From positions 4,502,501 to 4,566,500 of the forward strand of contig NZ_CP150919.1 in NCBI RefSeq assembly GCF_039909015.1: a DNA stretch of 64,000 bases, in the 5' to 3' direction. Positions 55,905 through 64,000 of this stretch are shown here, in pieces. Numbering within the stretch: position 1 is the first letter of the stretch; every line of letters begins with the position of its first letter. A program made the position numbers and the translations under genes. The notes under the pieces are model-generated. The model worked only from the letters and a program-made list of their open reading frames with translations. It searched no databases and had not been told where the DNA came from. Source of the DNA: Pseudomonas grandcourensis. Lineage in GTDB: Bacteria > Pseudomonadota > Gammaproteobacteria > Pseudomonadales > Pseudomonadaceae.

Positions 55905-56366
55905 TCATGCCGTGGTGTTGACCACCGATCCCGTGCCGGAACCCTTGGCCAGTTCCTTGATCAGGCTCGCACCCACTTGCAGGATGGCGCCGTTGGTGTC
56001 GGCCACCTGCCCCTGAATGACCGCTACCGCGGTGGTCTTGGCTTCCGGCGTCGGATAGGAAGCCGCCTGGGCTTGCGCCAGTTGCTGCTGTTGCTCGCGC
56101 AATTGCTGCTGCAACTCCTTCAGACGCTTGAGCAAGACCTTCACCGCCACGCTGGTGTTATCGCTGGTTTCAGATTCGGCCTGTGCGCCGGCACTCTCCC
56201 CCAGACCTACCGGGCCCGTCTTGACCTGGGTGCCGTCGCTTTTCTTTGCACCCAGCGCTTGAGCTGCCGCATCAGCTGCTGCGTCGCTCAAGGCACGAAG
56301 GGTAGTGGCCGATTTGCCACCGATGGTGATGCTCGCGGCATTGGGAATGCCAACAGATAACGACAT
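55905..56366 (-). CDS. Hypothetical protein with coiled coil
   Basis: 153 residues. MSLSVGIPNAASITIGGKSA leads to a Gln/Leu-rich coiled coil near residues 75-100 (VLLKRLKELQQQLREQQQQL) and an Ala/Gly-rich tail. No signal peptide. The composition suggests a secreted or surface-structure-associated protein, as in type III-secretion-like accessory proteins, but I cannot support a function. It is divergent from ansB. Confidence 0.7.
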   Translation of the reverse strand: MSLSVGIPNAASITIGGKSATTLRALSDAAADAAAQALGAKKSDGTQVKTGPVGLGESAGAQAESETSDNTSVAVKVLLKRLKELQQQLREQQQQLAQAQAASYPTPEAKTTAVAVIQGQVADTNGAILQVGASLIKELAKGSGTGSVVNTTA

Positions 56367-57806
<1,440 letters not shown>

Positions 57807-57815
57807 TTCACCCTC

Positions 57816-57837
57816 GCCCGACCGGACCCGGTCGGGC
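57816..57837 (+). terminator. GC-rich hairpin after ansB
   Basis: GCCCGACCG-GACC-CGGTCGGGC, nine perfect pairs, 9 bases past the stop. No T-run follows. Confidence 0.6.
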
Positions 57838-57984
57838 ACCCCGTGCGCCATTCGCCAGCCTTGGCGAGTGGTTGCCGTTGGATCTTACAAAAAAACTCCC
57901 TTCGCCTTACGCCAAACGGAACAAATCGCTGTCAGAGGATTTTCTTGGTTTTTAAGCAGTTGCGAAATGGCCTACAGTTAAATA

Positions 57985-58000
57985 CTGTATGCACGTACAG
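57985..58000 (+). promoter_or_regulatory. LexA (SOS) box
   Basis: CTGTATGCACGTACAG fits the gamma-proteobacterial LexA consensus CTGT-N8-ACAG exactly, 18 bases before the GTG start of the DUF1654 gene. An overlapping dyad ACAGT-TAAAT-ACTGT lies at 57974-57988. Confidence 0.85.
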
Positions 58001-58018
58001 CTTAATAAGGATAATCCC

Positions 58019-58258
58019 GTGGACACCACCTCTGCCTCTCCTGACACCTATGTACGCATGGGCCTGCGCGTTCAGAAAATCATCAACTCTCCCACCGCAC
58101 AAAAGGCCAGGGCAGCGTTGATCTTCCGCCTGCCTGATGAACAAGTGGATGAATGGGAACGCTTGCTGGAAGAAATCGACGAGAACGACAACGTCACCCT
58201 CGCCTATCGCGATGATGGCGGCGTGCAGATTTTCTGGGTTGTGCCGAAGGAAGATTGA
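58019..58258 (+). CDS. DUF1654 protein, SOS-regulated
   Basis: 79 residues from GTG 58019, which has AAGGA nine bases before it. The ATG at 57989 lies inside the LexA box, so it cannot be the usual start. The sequence YVRMGLRVQKIINSPTAQKA and EQVDEWERLLEEIDENDNVT matches DUF1654, a Pseudomonas family often near DNA-damage and prophage genes. It overlaps nothing but is 4 bases from endonuclease I, so the two form an operon. Function unknown. Confidence 0.85.
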   Translation: MDTTSASPDTYVRMGLRVQKIINSPTAQKARAALIFRLPDEQVDEWERLLEEIDENDNVTLAYRDDGGVQIFWVVPKED

Positions 58259-58262
58259 GTCG

Positions 58263-58952
58263 ATGAGTGTCCGCTGGTTTGCTTTGCTGTTTCTGTTTGT
58301 TGTCGTGGGCGCGCAAGCCGACGCGCCGCGCACCTTCACCGAAGCGAAAAAGGTGGCCTGGAAGCTCTATGCGCCCCAGTCCACCGAGTTTTACTGTGGC
58401 TGCAAGTACACCGGCAACCGGGTGAACCTTGCCGCCTGCGGTTATGTTCCCCGTAAAAATGCCAAACGCGCATCCCGCATCGAGTGGGAGCATATCGTCC
58501 CAGCCTGGCAAATCGGTCACCAACGCCAGTGCTGGCAAGAGGGCGGTCGCAAGAACTGCACCCGCTACGACCCGGTTTACCAGAAGGCCGAAGCAGATTT
58601 GCACAACCTGGTGCCCAGCATTGGCGAGGTCAATGGCGATCGCAGCAACTTCAGCTTTGGCTGGCTGCCCGAGCAGTCGGGGCAATATGGTTCCTGCCTG
58701 ACCCAGGTCGACTTCAAGGCCAAGAAAGTCATGCCCCGCCCTTCCATTCGCGGCATGATCGCCCGGACCTACTTCTACATGAGCAAGCAGTATGGCTTGC
58801 GCCTGTCGAAACAGGATCGGCAACTGTACGAAGCCTGGGACAAGACCTATCCGGTGCAGGCCTGGGAGCGCCAACGCAACCAGAGCGTGGGCTGCGTCAT
58901 GGGGCGCGGCAACGAGTTCGTCGGCCCGGTAGACATGAAGGCCTGCGGCTGA
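58263..58952 (+). CDS. endA: Endonuclease I (periplasmic or secreted DNase)
   Basis: 229 residues from ATG 58263. Signal peptide WFALLFLFVVVGAQADA, then the endonuclease I layout: FYCGCKYTGNRVNLAACGYV, EWEHIVPAWQIGH with the catalytic His, and DLHNLVPSIGEVNGDRSNF. Cysteines form the expected disulfides. It degrades double-stranded DNA outside the cytoplasm. Placing it behind a LexA box with DUF1654 suggests expression during DNA damage, when lysed-cell DNA is available. Confidence 0.93.
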   Translation: MSVRWFALLFLFVVVGAQADAPRTFTEAKKVAWKLYAPQSTEFYCGCKYTGNRVNLAACGYVPRKNAKRASRIEWEHIVPAWQIGHQRQCWQEGGRKNCTRYDPVYQKAEADLHNLVPSIGEVNGDRSNFSFGWLPEQSGQYGSCLTQVDFKAKKVMPRPSIRGMIARTYFYMSKQYGLRLSKQDRQLYEAWDKTYPVQAWERQRNQSVGCVMGRGNEFVGPVDMKACG

Positions 58953-58978
58953 ATCCAGAACGGGACACCTGAAACGAC

Positions 58979-59010
58979 AAAGGCCTCGAGGTTAAACACC
59001 CGAGGCCTTT
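58979..59010 (+). terminator. Intrinsic terminator after endA
   Basis: Stem AAAGGCCTCG / CGAGGCCTTT with a run of T to 59013; it can also serve the convergent SPOR gene. Confidence 0.93.
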
Positions 59011-59036
59011 TTTGTTTCTTCAACGCCTGCGCTACG

Positions 59037-59402
59037 CTATTGAGCGGCTGGACGCTCAAGCACCAACAATTCGATGTTCTGTTTCTTCGAGCGAGTGAGC
59101 GCGGCGCGAACTTCATCCTGCTTGGCTTCGGCTTCGGCCTTCGAATTGAACGGCCCCATCAGGATTCGGGTATTGCCATTCTCCTTGACCACGCTGGACA
59201 TGAAACTGTGCTCGATCAGCCAGCCACTCAGATCGCTGACTGCCTGAGGGGTTTCACCTCGCACTTCAAGATCCCATTGCGGGCCGGACACTGGCGCGGG
59301 TACGGCAGCCATGGCCGGCTTGGGCTTCGGCGCATCCACAGTGCTGCCCTCGCCACATCCCGCCAGTGCCAATATCGCGATGACCAAAACCATTTTGCGC
59401 AC
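59037..59402 (-). CDS. SPOR-domain lipoprotein
   Basis: 121 residues from GTG 59402, with AGAGGGAAG before it; the longer ATG frame to 59423 lacks a ribosome site. A lipobox, LAGC, follows a short signal. The C-terminal ~75 residues (QWDLEVRGETPQAVSDLSGW, TRILMGPFNSKAEAEAKQDE) are a SPOR peptidoglycan-binding fold. SPOR proteins bind denuded septal glycan. Specific role unknown. Confidence 0.82.
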   Translation of the reverse strand: MRKMVLVIAILALAGCGEGSTVDAPKPKPAMAAVPAPVSGPQWDLEVRGETPQAVSDLSGWLIEHSFMSSVVKENGNTRILMGPFNSKAEAEAKQDEVRAALTRSKKQNIELLVLERPAAQ

Positions 59403-59652
59403 GACGCTTCCCTCTAAATGCATAAAGCGGGGATTTTAACACCCATGAATACTTCGCGAGTGCCGTAAAATGGGCTCAAAACAACGAGAATGATGGTTGC
59501 GGCCTCTGTATAGTTACGCCTTGGGAATTAATGCCGCATCTGCGCGTCAGAAAGAGGCACCCAAACCGCGAGACTTCGCACTAATCTATACATAACACCG
59601 ACCTCTGCACTGTCCGAATCAGGTGCCCCACAAAGCAATCAAGGAGAAGACC

Positions 59653-59844
59653 ATGCTGATACTCACCCGCAAAGTCGGTGAAAGCATAAACATAGGTGAT
59701 GACATTACGATCACCATCCTGGGCGTAAGCGGCCAGCAAGTCAGGATCGGCATCAACGCTCCGAAGGACGTTGCAGTGCATCGTGAAGAAATTTACCAGC
59801 GCATTCAGGCCGGCCTGACCGCCCCGGAAAAGCCGCAACCCTGA
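59653..59844 (+). CDS. rsmE: RsmE, CsrA-family RNA-binding regulator
   Basis: 63 residues from ATG 59653. [20 protein letters not shown] and the end [13 protein letters not shown] match P. protegens RsmE more closely than RsmA (which ends differently). It binds GGA in messenger leaders and represses exoproduct genes under Gac/Rsm control. Its own ribosome site sits in TCAAGGAGAA, close to the RsmA/E consensus, consistent with the known autorepression. The 230-base leader/promoter region 59424-59652 holds no gene. Confidence 0.95.
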   Translation: MLILTRKVGESINIGDDITITILGVSGQQVRIGINAPKDVAVHREEIYQRIQAGLTAPEKPQP

Positions 59845-59860
59845 ATCCTGTTGCAGTCAG

Positions 59861-59896
59861 TAGCCAGCCCGTTCAGTCCGGAATCACGGCTGGCTA
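59861..59896 (+). terminator. Hairpin after rsmE
   Basis: TAGCCAGCC / GGCTGGCTA, 18-base loop, 17 bases after the stop; no long T-run. Confidence 0.5.
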
Positions 59897-60029
59897 AAGA
59901 TTCAGCATCCCATCGCCCTGCGCTATTGCCCCCACCCAAACCCCAAGGGCCGATACTAGCGGCAAGCTTTACTCTATTGCTGTCAGACTTTTCTGGTTTA
60001 CCCTAGGGAAGGATGCGTTCACTCTGCGG

Positions 60030-60485
60030 TCAACCCGGCATCACGCCTCGCGCCATGCCCGTCGCCGCCACCACCATCAGCAGCACCAGCAGCGCCTCTA
60101 TATGACTGATCCGTGCAAACAGCTTCGCACGGCCGGTATCGATCGCCACTTTACGGGCAAGCGCAATCCGCCACTTGATCAGCGTCACCATAGGTGCGAT
60201 TTCCAGCAGCACGATCAGGACGAACAGCGTCATCTTCAGATGAAACAACGGCTGATGCAGGTAATAGTCCGTGCCTTTCTCGTACCCGCCAAAGGCTCGC
60301 ATCCCGCCACTGACCAATAAAACGACAGCTGAAATACCCCAGATATTGTCCGCCATCAGAACACTGCGCACCTCTGCGGCTCCATCAGCCAAACGCCGAA
60401 AAGCCGTGCCTCGAACCAACACTGCCCAAAATCCCAAGGCAAATGCCAGAAGATGAACCGCCGCCAGAAACCAGTGAGTCAGCAT
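60030..60485 (-). CDS. DUF2214-family membrane protein
   Basis: 151 residues from ATG 60485 (AGGAG eight bases before). Four hydrophobic segments, beginning MLTHWFLAAVHLLAFALGFW, and the FRRLADGAAEVRSVLMADNI block suit DUF2214, a small integral membrane family. Function unknown. The frame is open upstream to 60596 but that part is not membrane-like. Confidence 0.85.
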   Translation of the reverse strand: MLTHWFLAAVHLLAFALGFWAVLVRGTAFRRLADGAAEVRSVLMADNIWGISAVVLLVSGGMRAFGGYEKGTDYYLHQPLFHLKMTLFVLIVLLEIAPMVTLIKWRIALARKVAIDTGRAKLFARISHIEALLVLLMVVAATGMARGVMPG

Positions 60486-60688
60486 CGAGAAACTCCTGCC
60501 AGGTCGAAGTTGTTTGAGCCTGTCAGTAGTAGCCCATGAAATGGCTGCGTGCACGGTATCCGCGGACAATGCCCGGTACACAATATGACAGACCAACTAG
60601 ACTCCACTGCGTTGGTACTGAGCGACCATGGCAGTACCCGCCCCAACAGCAACTCACTCCCACCGCATTGAACTGAGTAAACAAAATC

Positions 60689-61441
60689 ATGTGTGAATCA
60701 TGTGATTCAAGCTCTGCTTCAAACACAACAGGCCGTCGTCGTTTTCTTCAATATGCCGGATTGAGCGCAGGCGCCCTGCTGCTGACCGGCACACTGCCCG
60801 GCAAGATCATCCAGGCAGCCGAAAAAGCGACAGCCCCACCCAAACCACAAAACGTAATCAGTCCCGACATGGCGTTGAAAAGGCTGATGGAGGGCAATGC
60901 ACGATATGTAGGCGGTACTTCCACAACGCACGATTTCAAGGCAGAGCGAGAGGCCCTGGTGTCCGGGCAGAATCCGTTCGTGGCGGTGCTGAGCTGCTCC
61001 GACTCGAGGATCGCCCCGGAATATGCGTTCGACACCGCGCGCGGCGATCTTTTCTCCATCCGTGTCGCAGGCAACTTCGTTACGCCGGAAGGCTTGGCCA
61101 GTATTGAATATGGGGTTGCCGTGCTGGGCGCCCCGCTGATTCTCGTACTGGGGCATGAGAGCTGCGGCGCCATCGAGGCCGGTATCAAGGCTGTCAAGGA
61201 TAAGACGATTTTCCCCGGCCACATCCCGAAACTGACTGACGCACTCAAGTCGGCAGTCGAGGCAGTACTCAAGCAGCCCGGGAACTTGATGGAAAACGCC
61301 ACCGTGCAAAACGTCAAGAATTCGGTCAACAGCCTGAAACAGGCCTCGCCATTGCTGACCGATGCGCAGAGCAAGGGCGCACTCAAGATCGTGGGCGGCA
61401 TCTATCGCCTGGCGAGCGGCAAGGTAGAGTTGATCGCTTGA
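60689..61441 (+). CDS. Beta-carbonic anhydrase with Tat signal
   Basis: 250 residues. GRRRFLQYAGLSAGALLLTG near residues 15-35 is a twin-arginine signal, so the enzyme is folded first and exported to the periplasm. VLSCSDSRIAPE (Zn Cys and catalytic Asp) and LGHESCGAIEA (Zn His and Cys) are the beta-class zinc site. It hydrates CO2 to bicarbonate. No ribosome site is obvious before ATG 60689; a later start is unlikely since it would lose the Tat motif. Confidence 0.93.
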   Translation: MCESCDSSSASNTTGRRRFLQYAGLSAGALLLTGTLPGKIIQAAEKATAPPKPQNVISPDMALKRLMEGNARYVGGTSTTHDFKAEREALVSGQNPFVAVLSCSDSRIAPEYAFDTARGDLFSIRVAGNFVTPEGLASIEYGVAVLGAPLILVLGHESCGAIEAGIKAVKDKTIFPGHIPKLTDALKSAVEAVLKQPGNLMENATVQNVKNSVNSLKQASPLLTDAQSKGALKIVGGIYRLASGKVELIA

Positions 61442-61492
61442 TCCGCAACGCGCAAGCCCCCCCCAGCATCGGTGCATGACCCCCGCATGCAA

Positions 61493-61518
61493 AGAGCCCA
61501 GCGCGACGGCTGGGCTCT
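61493..61518. terminator. Bidirectional hairpin between convergent genes
   Basis: AGAGCCCAGC / GCTGGGCTCT, ten perfect pairs, between the carbonic anhydrase gene and the convergent small gene. Confidence 0.75.
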
Positions 61519-61520
61519 GG

Positions 61521-61715
61521 TTATCTTCGGTTTTGCATCATTTTATCCGCGAGGGCTCTGGCCCTCTCGATCAGCAGGTTCTGCCTGTCCTCGTGGGTAG
61601 CCCCACCCACAATCGGGGCAGTCAGATTGCTTTCGGCAATCAATGCAGCGCAGAAGTATCGATCCCAGACAGCCGTGTCCACAGGTGCCTGCTTGCTCAT
61701 TTGATCGGCGTTCAT
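61521..61715 (-). CDS. Small conserved hypothetical protein
   Basis: 64 residues from ATG 61715, which has AAGGAG at ideal spacing; the frame is open to 61787. MNADQMSKQAPVDTAVWDRY then AALIAESNLTAPIVGGATHE and a basic helical end. No known domain. It is a probable real gene because of its ribosome site. Confidence 0.7.
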   Translation of the reverse strand: MNADQMSKQAPVDTAVWDRYFCAALIAESNLTAPIVGGATHEDRQNLLIERARALADKMMQNRR

Positions 61716-61966
61716 AGGCGGCTCCTTTTGATGAGGTCGCATCGCTAGTTTACGCCTGAATAACAGAAAATCCGGGCGATCATTCACAGCGGCTCACCAT
61801 TCGTCGCCTGCCAGAACACAACGAGGAATTCGCCCATATCCGTGGCTTGAGGCTTGCTAAGATCGCCCGTAGCAGCGCCGGAATGACAGGATTCTGACGC
61901 CGCAGCCATTCAATCAATGCTTAAGGACGCCAGCGATACGCTTGGTCAGTCACCGGGAGATGCAAC

Positions 61967-62173
61967 GTGTCAACGCTCAACGAAATCGCAATGAACCACG
62001 CGAGAATGGCCAAGGAAAAAGCAGGAACGTCGACCGAACTGAGCGAGCGCCACCTCCAGATCGTAGGGAGCTTCGAAGTACCGTCCATTGAAGTACAACA
62101 GAACATCCCATTGCACCTGATCGCGGGAGCACAGGAAGGCCACCATGGCCTTGCAGCGACCTTTGCCCTCTGA
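61967..62173 (+). CDS. Hypothetical small protein
   Basis: 68 residues from GTG 61967 with GGGAGA six bases before. MSTLNEIAMNHARMAKEKAG then TELSERHLQIVGSFEVPSIE. An opposing frame of the same size lies on the minus strand (61970-62176); the plus frame has the better ribosome site. Function unknown. Confidence 0.5.
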   Translation: MSTLNEIAMNHARMAKEKAGTSTELSERHLQIVGSFEVPSIEVQQNIPLHLIAGAQEGHHGLAATFAL

Positions 62174-62523
62174 CATCTATTGAGGCTGGCGACGATCTGA
62201 ACGATTTACCCGGTAATCATCCGGTATCCGTTCAGCAATCGTCGCGCCTTGATGACTCGGCACTACTTTATTGATCCGGGTATCTCATCTTTCAAATACC
62301 GCGAAGTGATTGCCAGCTGGATGCAAGGTTCAGCAAATAACACGCAATGACTTGTGGATTGAAAATCCATGAACTAGACATAACTCCACAGTCAGCTTCC
62401 CCAAAGATAGGTAATGATTCCAGGTGCCTACTCACTTGTCAGGCTTGACGGGCCGGGCTCTGTCTCTGTGGTAGATCAGGTACAGCGGATGTAGAATCGA
62501 TTTCTTTTTGACACCGAGAACCA
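62174..62523. other. 350-base intergenic region
   Basis: No gene or RNA recognised; only a short hairpin, TGGATT-GAA-AATCCA (around 62354-62368). AT content rises toward the acyltransferase gene. Confidence 0.4.
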
Positions 62524-63555
62524 ATGCTCAACTCAATCCAGATACTGAGGGCCTTGGCAGCATGGCTGGTTGTCGGCCATCACTACATGCAACTTTTTTA
62601 TAACCATAAGCTAGACGGGATCGCACCTCATCTGCTCCGAGACTTCGGCGCCATCGGTGTTGACTTGTTCTTTGTGATCAGCGGCTTTGTTATTTACGGA
62701 TCCACACTTTCAAAACCAACAACACCAAAATCGTTCGCAGCCAACAGATTAGCCAGGGTTGCTCCGGCCTACTGGCTATTCTCCTCAATTACTGCCATCA
62801 CGCTAATGTATGCCCCAGACTCAATCCCTCTTACTGCATTCGAGCCAGTATTTTTCCTGAAAAGCCTTTTGTTCATTCCAGCACAAAACCCTTCAGGCGT
62901 GGGACTGTACCCTCTAATGACAGTAGGCTGGACATTGAACTATGAGGCATCCTTTTACTTAGTGTTTTTTTCTGCACTATTTCTTCCTGCCGCATATCGA
63001 GTGATCGGATTATTTCTAGGCATCATTGCCTTACAGCTAGCAGCGAAGAAAACGAATGGAGCGATTTCCTTCTACGGGAACACGATGGTTTGGGAGTTTT
63101 TGTTTGGCGTTGCACTGTCGATTGCCTACAAGCGCGGACTGGTAACTCGGATCCCTCCAATCGCAGGGCTACTCATGATGCTCGGGGCGCTTTTCGCAAT
63201 CGTCCATTTTGGGCCGGTGACACACAACCCCCTGCGCAGTGGCCTGCCGTGTGCCGCCATACTGTGTGCTTGCTTGTCTCAAGAAAGGTTTTTCCCAAAA
63301 CACAACTTTATCGCCCGGCTTGGTGATTGGTCTTACTCAACGTATTTGTGCCACGTACTGATCATCTGCGCCGCAATCAAGGTCAACGAGCACTTCGCAA
63401 CTAATCATGTACTGCTTGCCTTCGGAGTCATCGCTGCAATTACCTTAACGTCCTATGCAAGCTTCACGCTGGTAGAAATGCCAATTTCCCGTGCAGTGAA
63501 GAGAATGCAAGCGAGGACGGCAAATGCCAAAGCGGTACCTCAGGCCAATCAATAA
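62524..63555 (+). CDS. Acyltransferase 3 (OafA/OatA-like) membrane protein
   Basis: 343 residues, about ten transmembrane spans. ILRALAAWLVVGHHYMQLFY carries the family's catalytic His, and GVDLFFVISGFVIYGSTLSK the second signature; RLARVAPAYWLFS follows. It transfers acyl groups to surface polysaccharides or other extracellular acceptors. The gene is AT-richer than its neighbours, a possible sign of transfer, and it lies between a core region and tRNA-Val. Acceptor unknown. Confidence 0.92.
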   Translation: MLNSIQILRALAAWLVVGHHYMQLFYNHKLDGIAPHLLRDFGAIGVDLFFVISGFVIYGSTLSKPTTPKSFAANRLARVAPAYWLFSSITAITLMYAPDSIPLTAFEPVFFLKSLLFIPAQNPSGVGLYPLMTVGWTLNYEASFYLVFFSALFLPAAYRVIGLFLGIIALQLAAKKTNGAISFYGNTMVWEFLFGVALSIAYKRGLVTRIPPIAGLLMMLGALFAIVHFGPVTHNPLRSGLPCAAILCACLSQERFFPKHNFIARLGDWSYSTYLCHVLIICAAIKVNEHFATNHVLLAFGVIAAITLTSYASFTLVEMPISRAVKRMQARTANAKAVPQANQ

Positions 63556-63639
63556 CTTGAGGAAACCCAGGCTGCTCAACGACTTAATTGAGTTTCAACT
63601 GATACTCGGTGAAGGCTTTGAATTGATCAACGTCATCTG

Positions 63640-63830
63640 GACTCAGCAGCTCCACCAAGAACGCCGCGCAGGGCATCGAGAAGTTCACGGTTTAGGTGGC
63701 CGGAGTGTTCAAGCCTGACCGCAAGCAGGTGATGAAAGAGCACGACATCAACAACCATCGGGTCATTCACCAGCGGCTGATGGGGCACACAGACGTGAAG
63801 TTGACCAAACACAGACAACAAAAAAGGGCC
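63640..63830 (+). pseudogene. Decayed tyrosine-integrase tail beside tRNA-Val
   Basis: Two frames each hold a piece of an integrase catalytic domain: RRAGHREVHGLGGRSVQA (compare the usual FHEIRSLGG) and, after a frame change, HQRLMGHTDVKLTKHRQQ (compare LMGH-TKHY), where Arg stands at the expected Tyr. It lies at the 3' side of tRNA-Val, as for a tRNA-inserted element. Assignment by pattern only. Confidence 0.4.
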
Positions 63831-63849
63831 CACCTTTCGGTGAGCCCTT
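63824..63849 (-). terminator. Intrinsic terminator of tRNA-Val
   Basis: On the minus strand AAGGGCTCACC-GAAA-GGTGGGCCCTT followed by six T, 30 bases after the tRNA. Confidence 0.9.
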
Positions 63850-63878
63850 CTAGACCGCCCAGCAGAGCGGATTTTGTT

Positions 63879-63955
63879 TGGTAGGCGCGATTGGACTCGA
63901 ACCAACGACCCCCACCATGTCAAGGTGGTGCTCTAACCAACTGAGCTACGTGCCT
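63879..63955 (-). tRNA. tRNA-Val (anticodon GAC)
   Basis: 77 bases with encoded CCA. Anticodon stem CCACC/GGTGG encloses TTGACAT, anticodon GAC; the T-arm has GGTTCGAGTCC. The acceptor stem AGGCACG / CGCGCCT has one A-C mismatch at pair 5:68. Confidence 0.95.
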
Positions 63956-64000
63956 GCTGTGAGGCGGCATTCTACGGAATTCCGGAGGGGTGTCAACACC

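Noticed and set aside
61970..62176. Minus-strand 68-codon frame
   Set aside because: Overlaps the plus frame at 61967, which has the better ribosome site; kept as unlikely alternative.

Overview
The window is chromosomal DNA of a fluorescent-group Pseudomonas. This rests on the tRNA-Pro / MerR / ihfA / pheT / pheS / rplT / rpmI / infC / thrS block, the RsmE-type CsrA protein, a DUF1654 gene, estA, a ribose operon with an embedded rbsR, and high third-position GC that gives long antisense shadow ORFs.

Layout. 1-5.5 kb: fatty-acid or acyl-CoA catabolic operon (thioesterase, Fe-alcohol dehydrogenase, acyl-CoA dehydrogenase, 3-hydroxyacyl-CoA dehydrogenase) with a divergent LysR regulator. 5.7-6.6 kb: sugar-phosphate mutarotase. 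7-20 kb: a coherent accessory catabolic locus with two exported sulfatases, a formylglycine-generating enzyme that could mature them, a GH3 glycosidase, two DUF1329 proteins, a DUF1302 outer-membrane protein and a divergent TetR regulator next to a perfect 20-bp inverted repeat. Together they look like a pathway that strips sulfate and sugar from an unknown sulfated, probably hydrophobic glycoside. estA follows.

22.6-38.6 kb: a mosaic island between estA and tRNA-Pro. It is full of mobile-element wreckage: an IS110 tail, a MobH relaxase C-terminus, IS1182 and IS66 fragments, one complete IS1182-type element, a 177-bp non-autonomous derivative and an integrase C-terminus beside the tRNA. Inside it sit a 1445-residue SF1 helicase / PD-(D/E)XK nuclease / zinc-ribbon protein and a divergent HNH protein (a candidate phage-defence locus), a membrane-protein gene with an in-frame amber codon, small paralogous ORFs, a DMT transporter, an epimerase with a MerR regulator, and an SDR.

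38.6-64 kb: mostly core genome. Translation genes (infC with a non-AUG start touching the thrS stop), cold-shock protein, I78 inhibitor lipoprotein, a 167-bp CTAG-flanked palindromic element, the rbsBACRKD operon with a nucleoside hydrolase and a perfect LacI-type operator, periplasmic asparaginase, a LexA-box-controlled DUF1654-endonuclease I pair, rsmE, a Tat-exported beta-carbonic anhydrase, an acyltransferase and tRNA-Val with a decayed integrase tail. Function calls come from sequence reading and family knowledge; no database search was possible.
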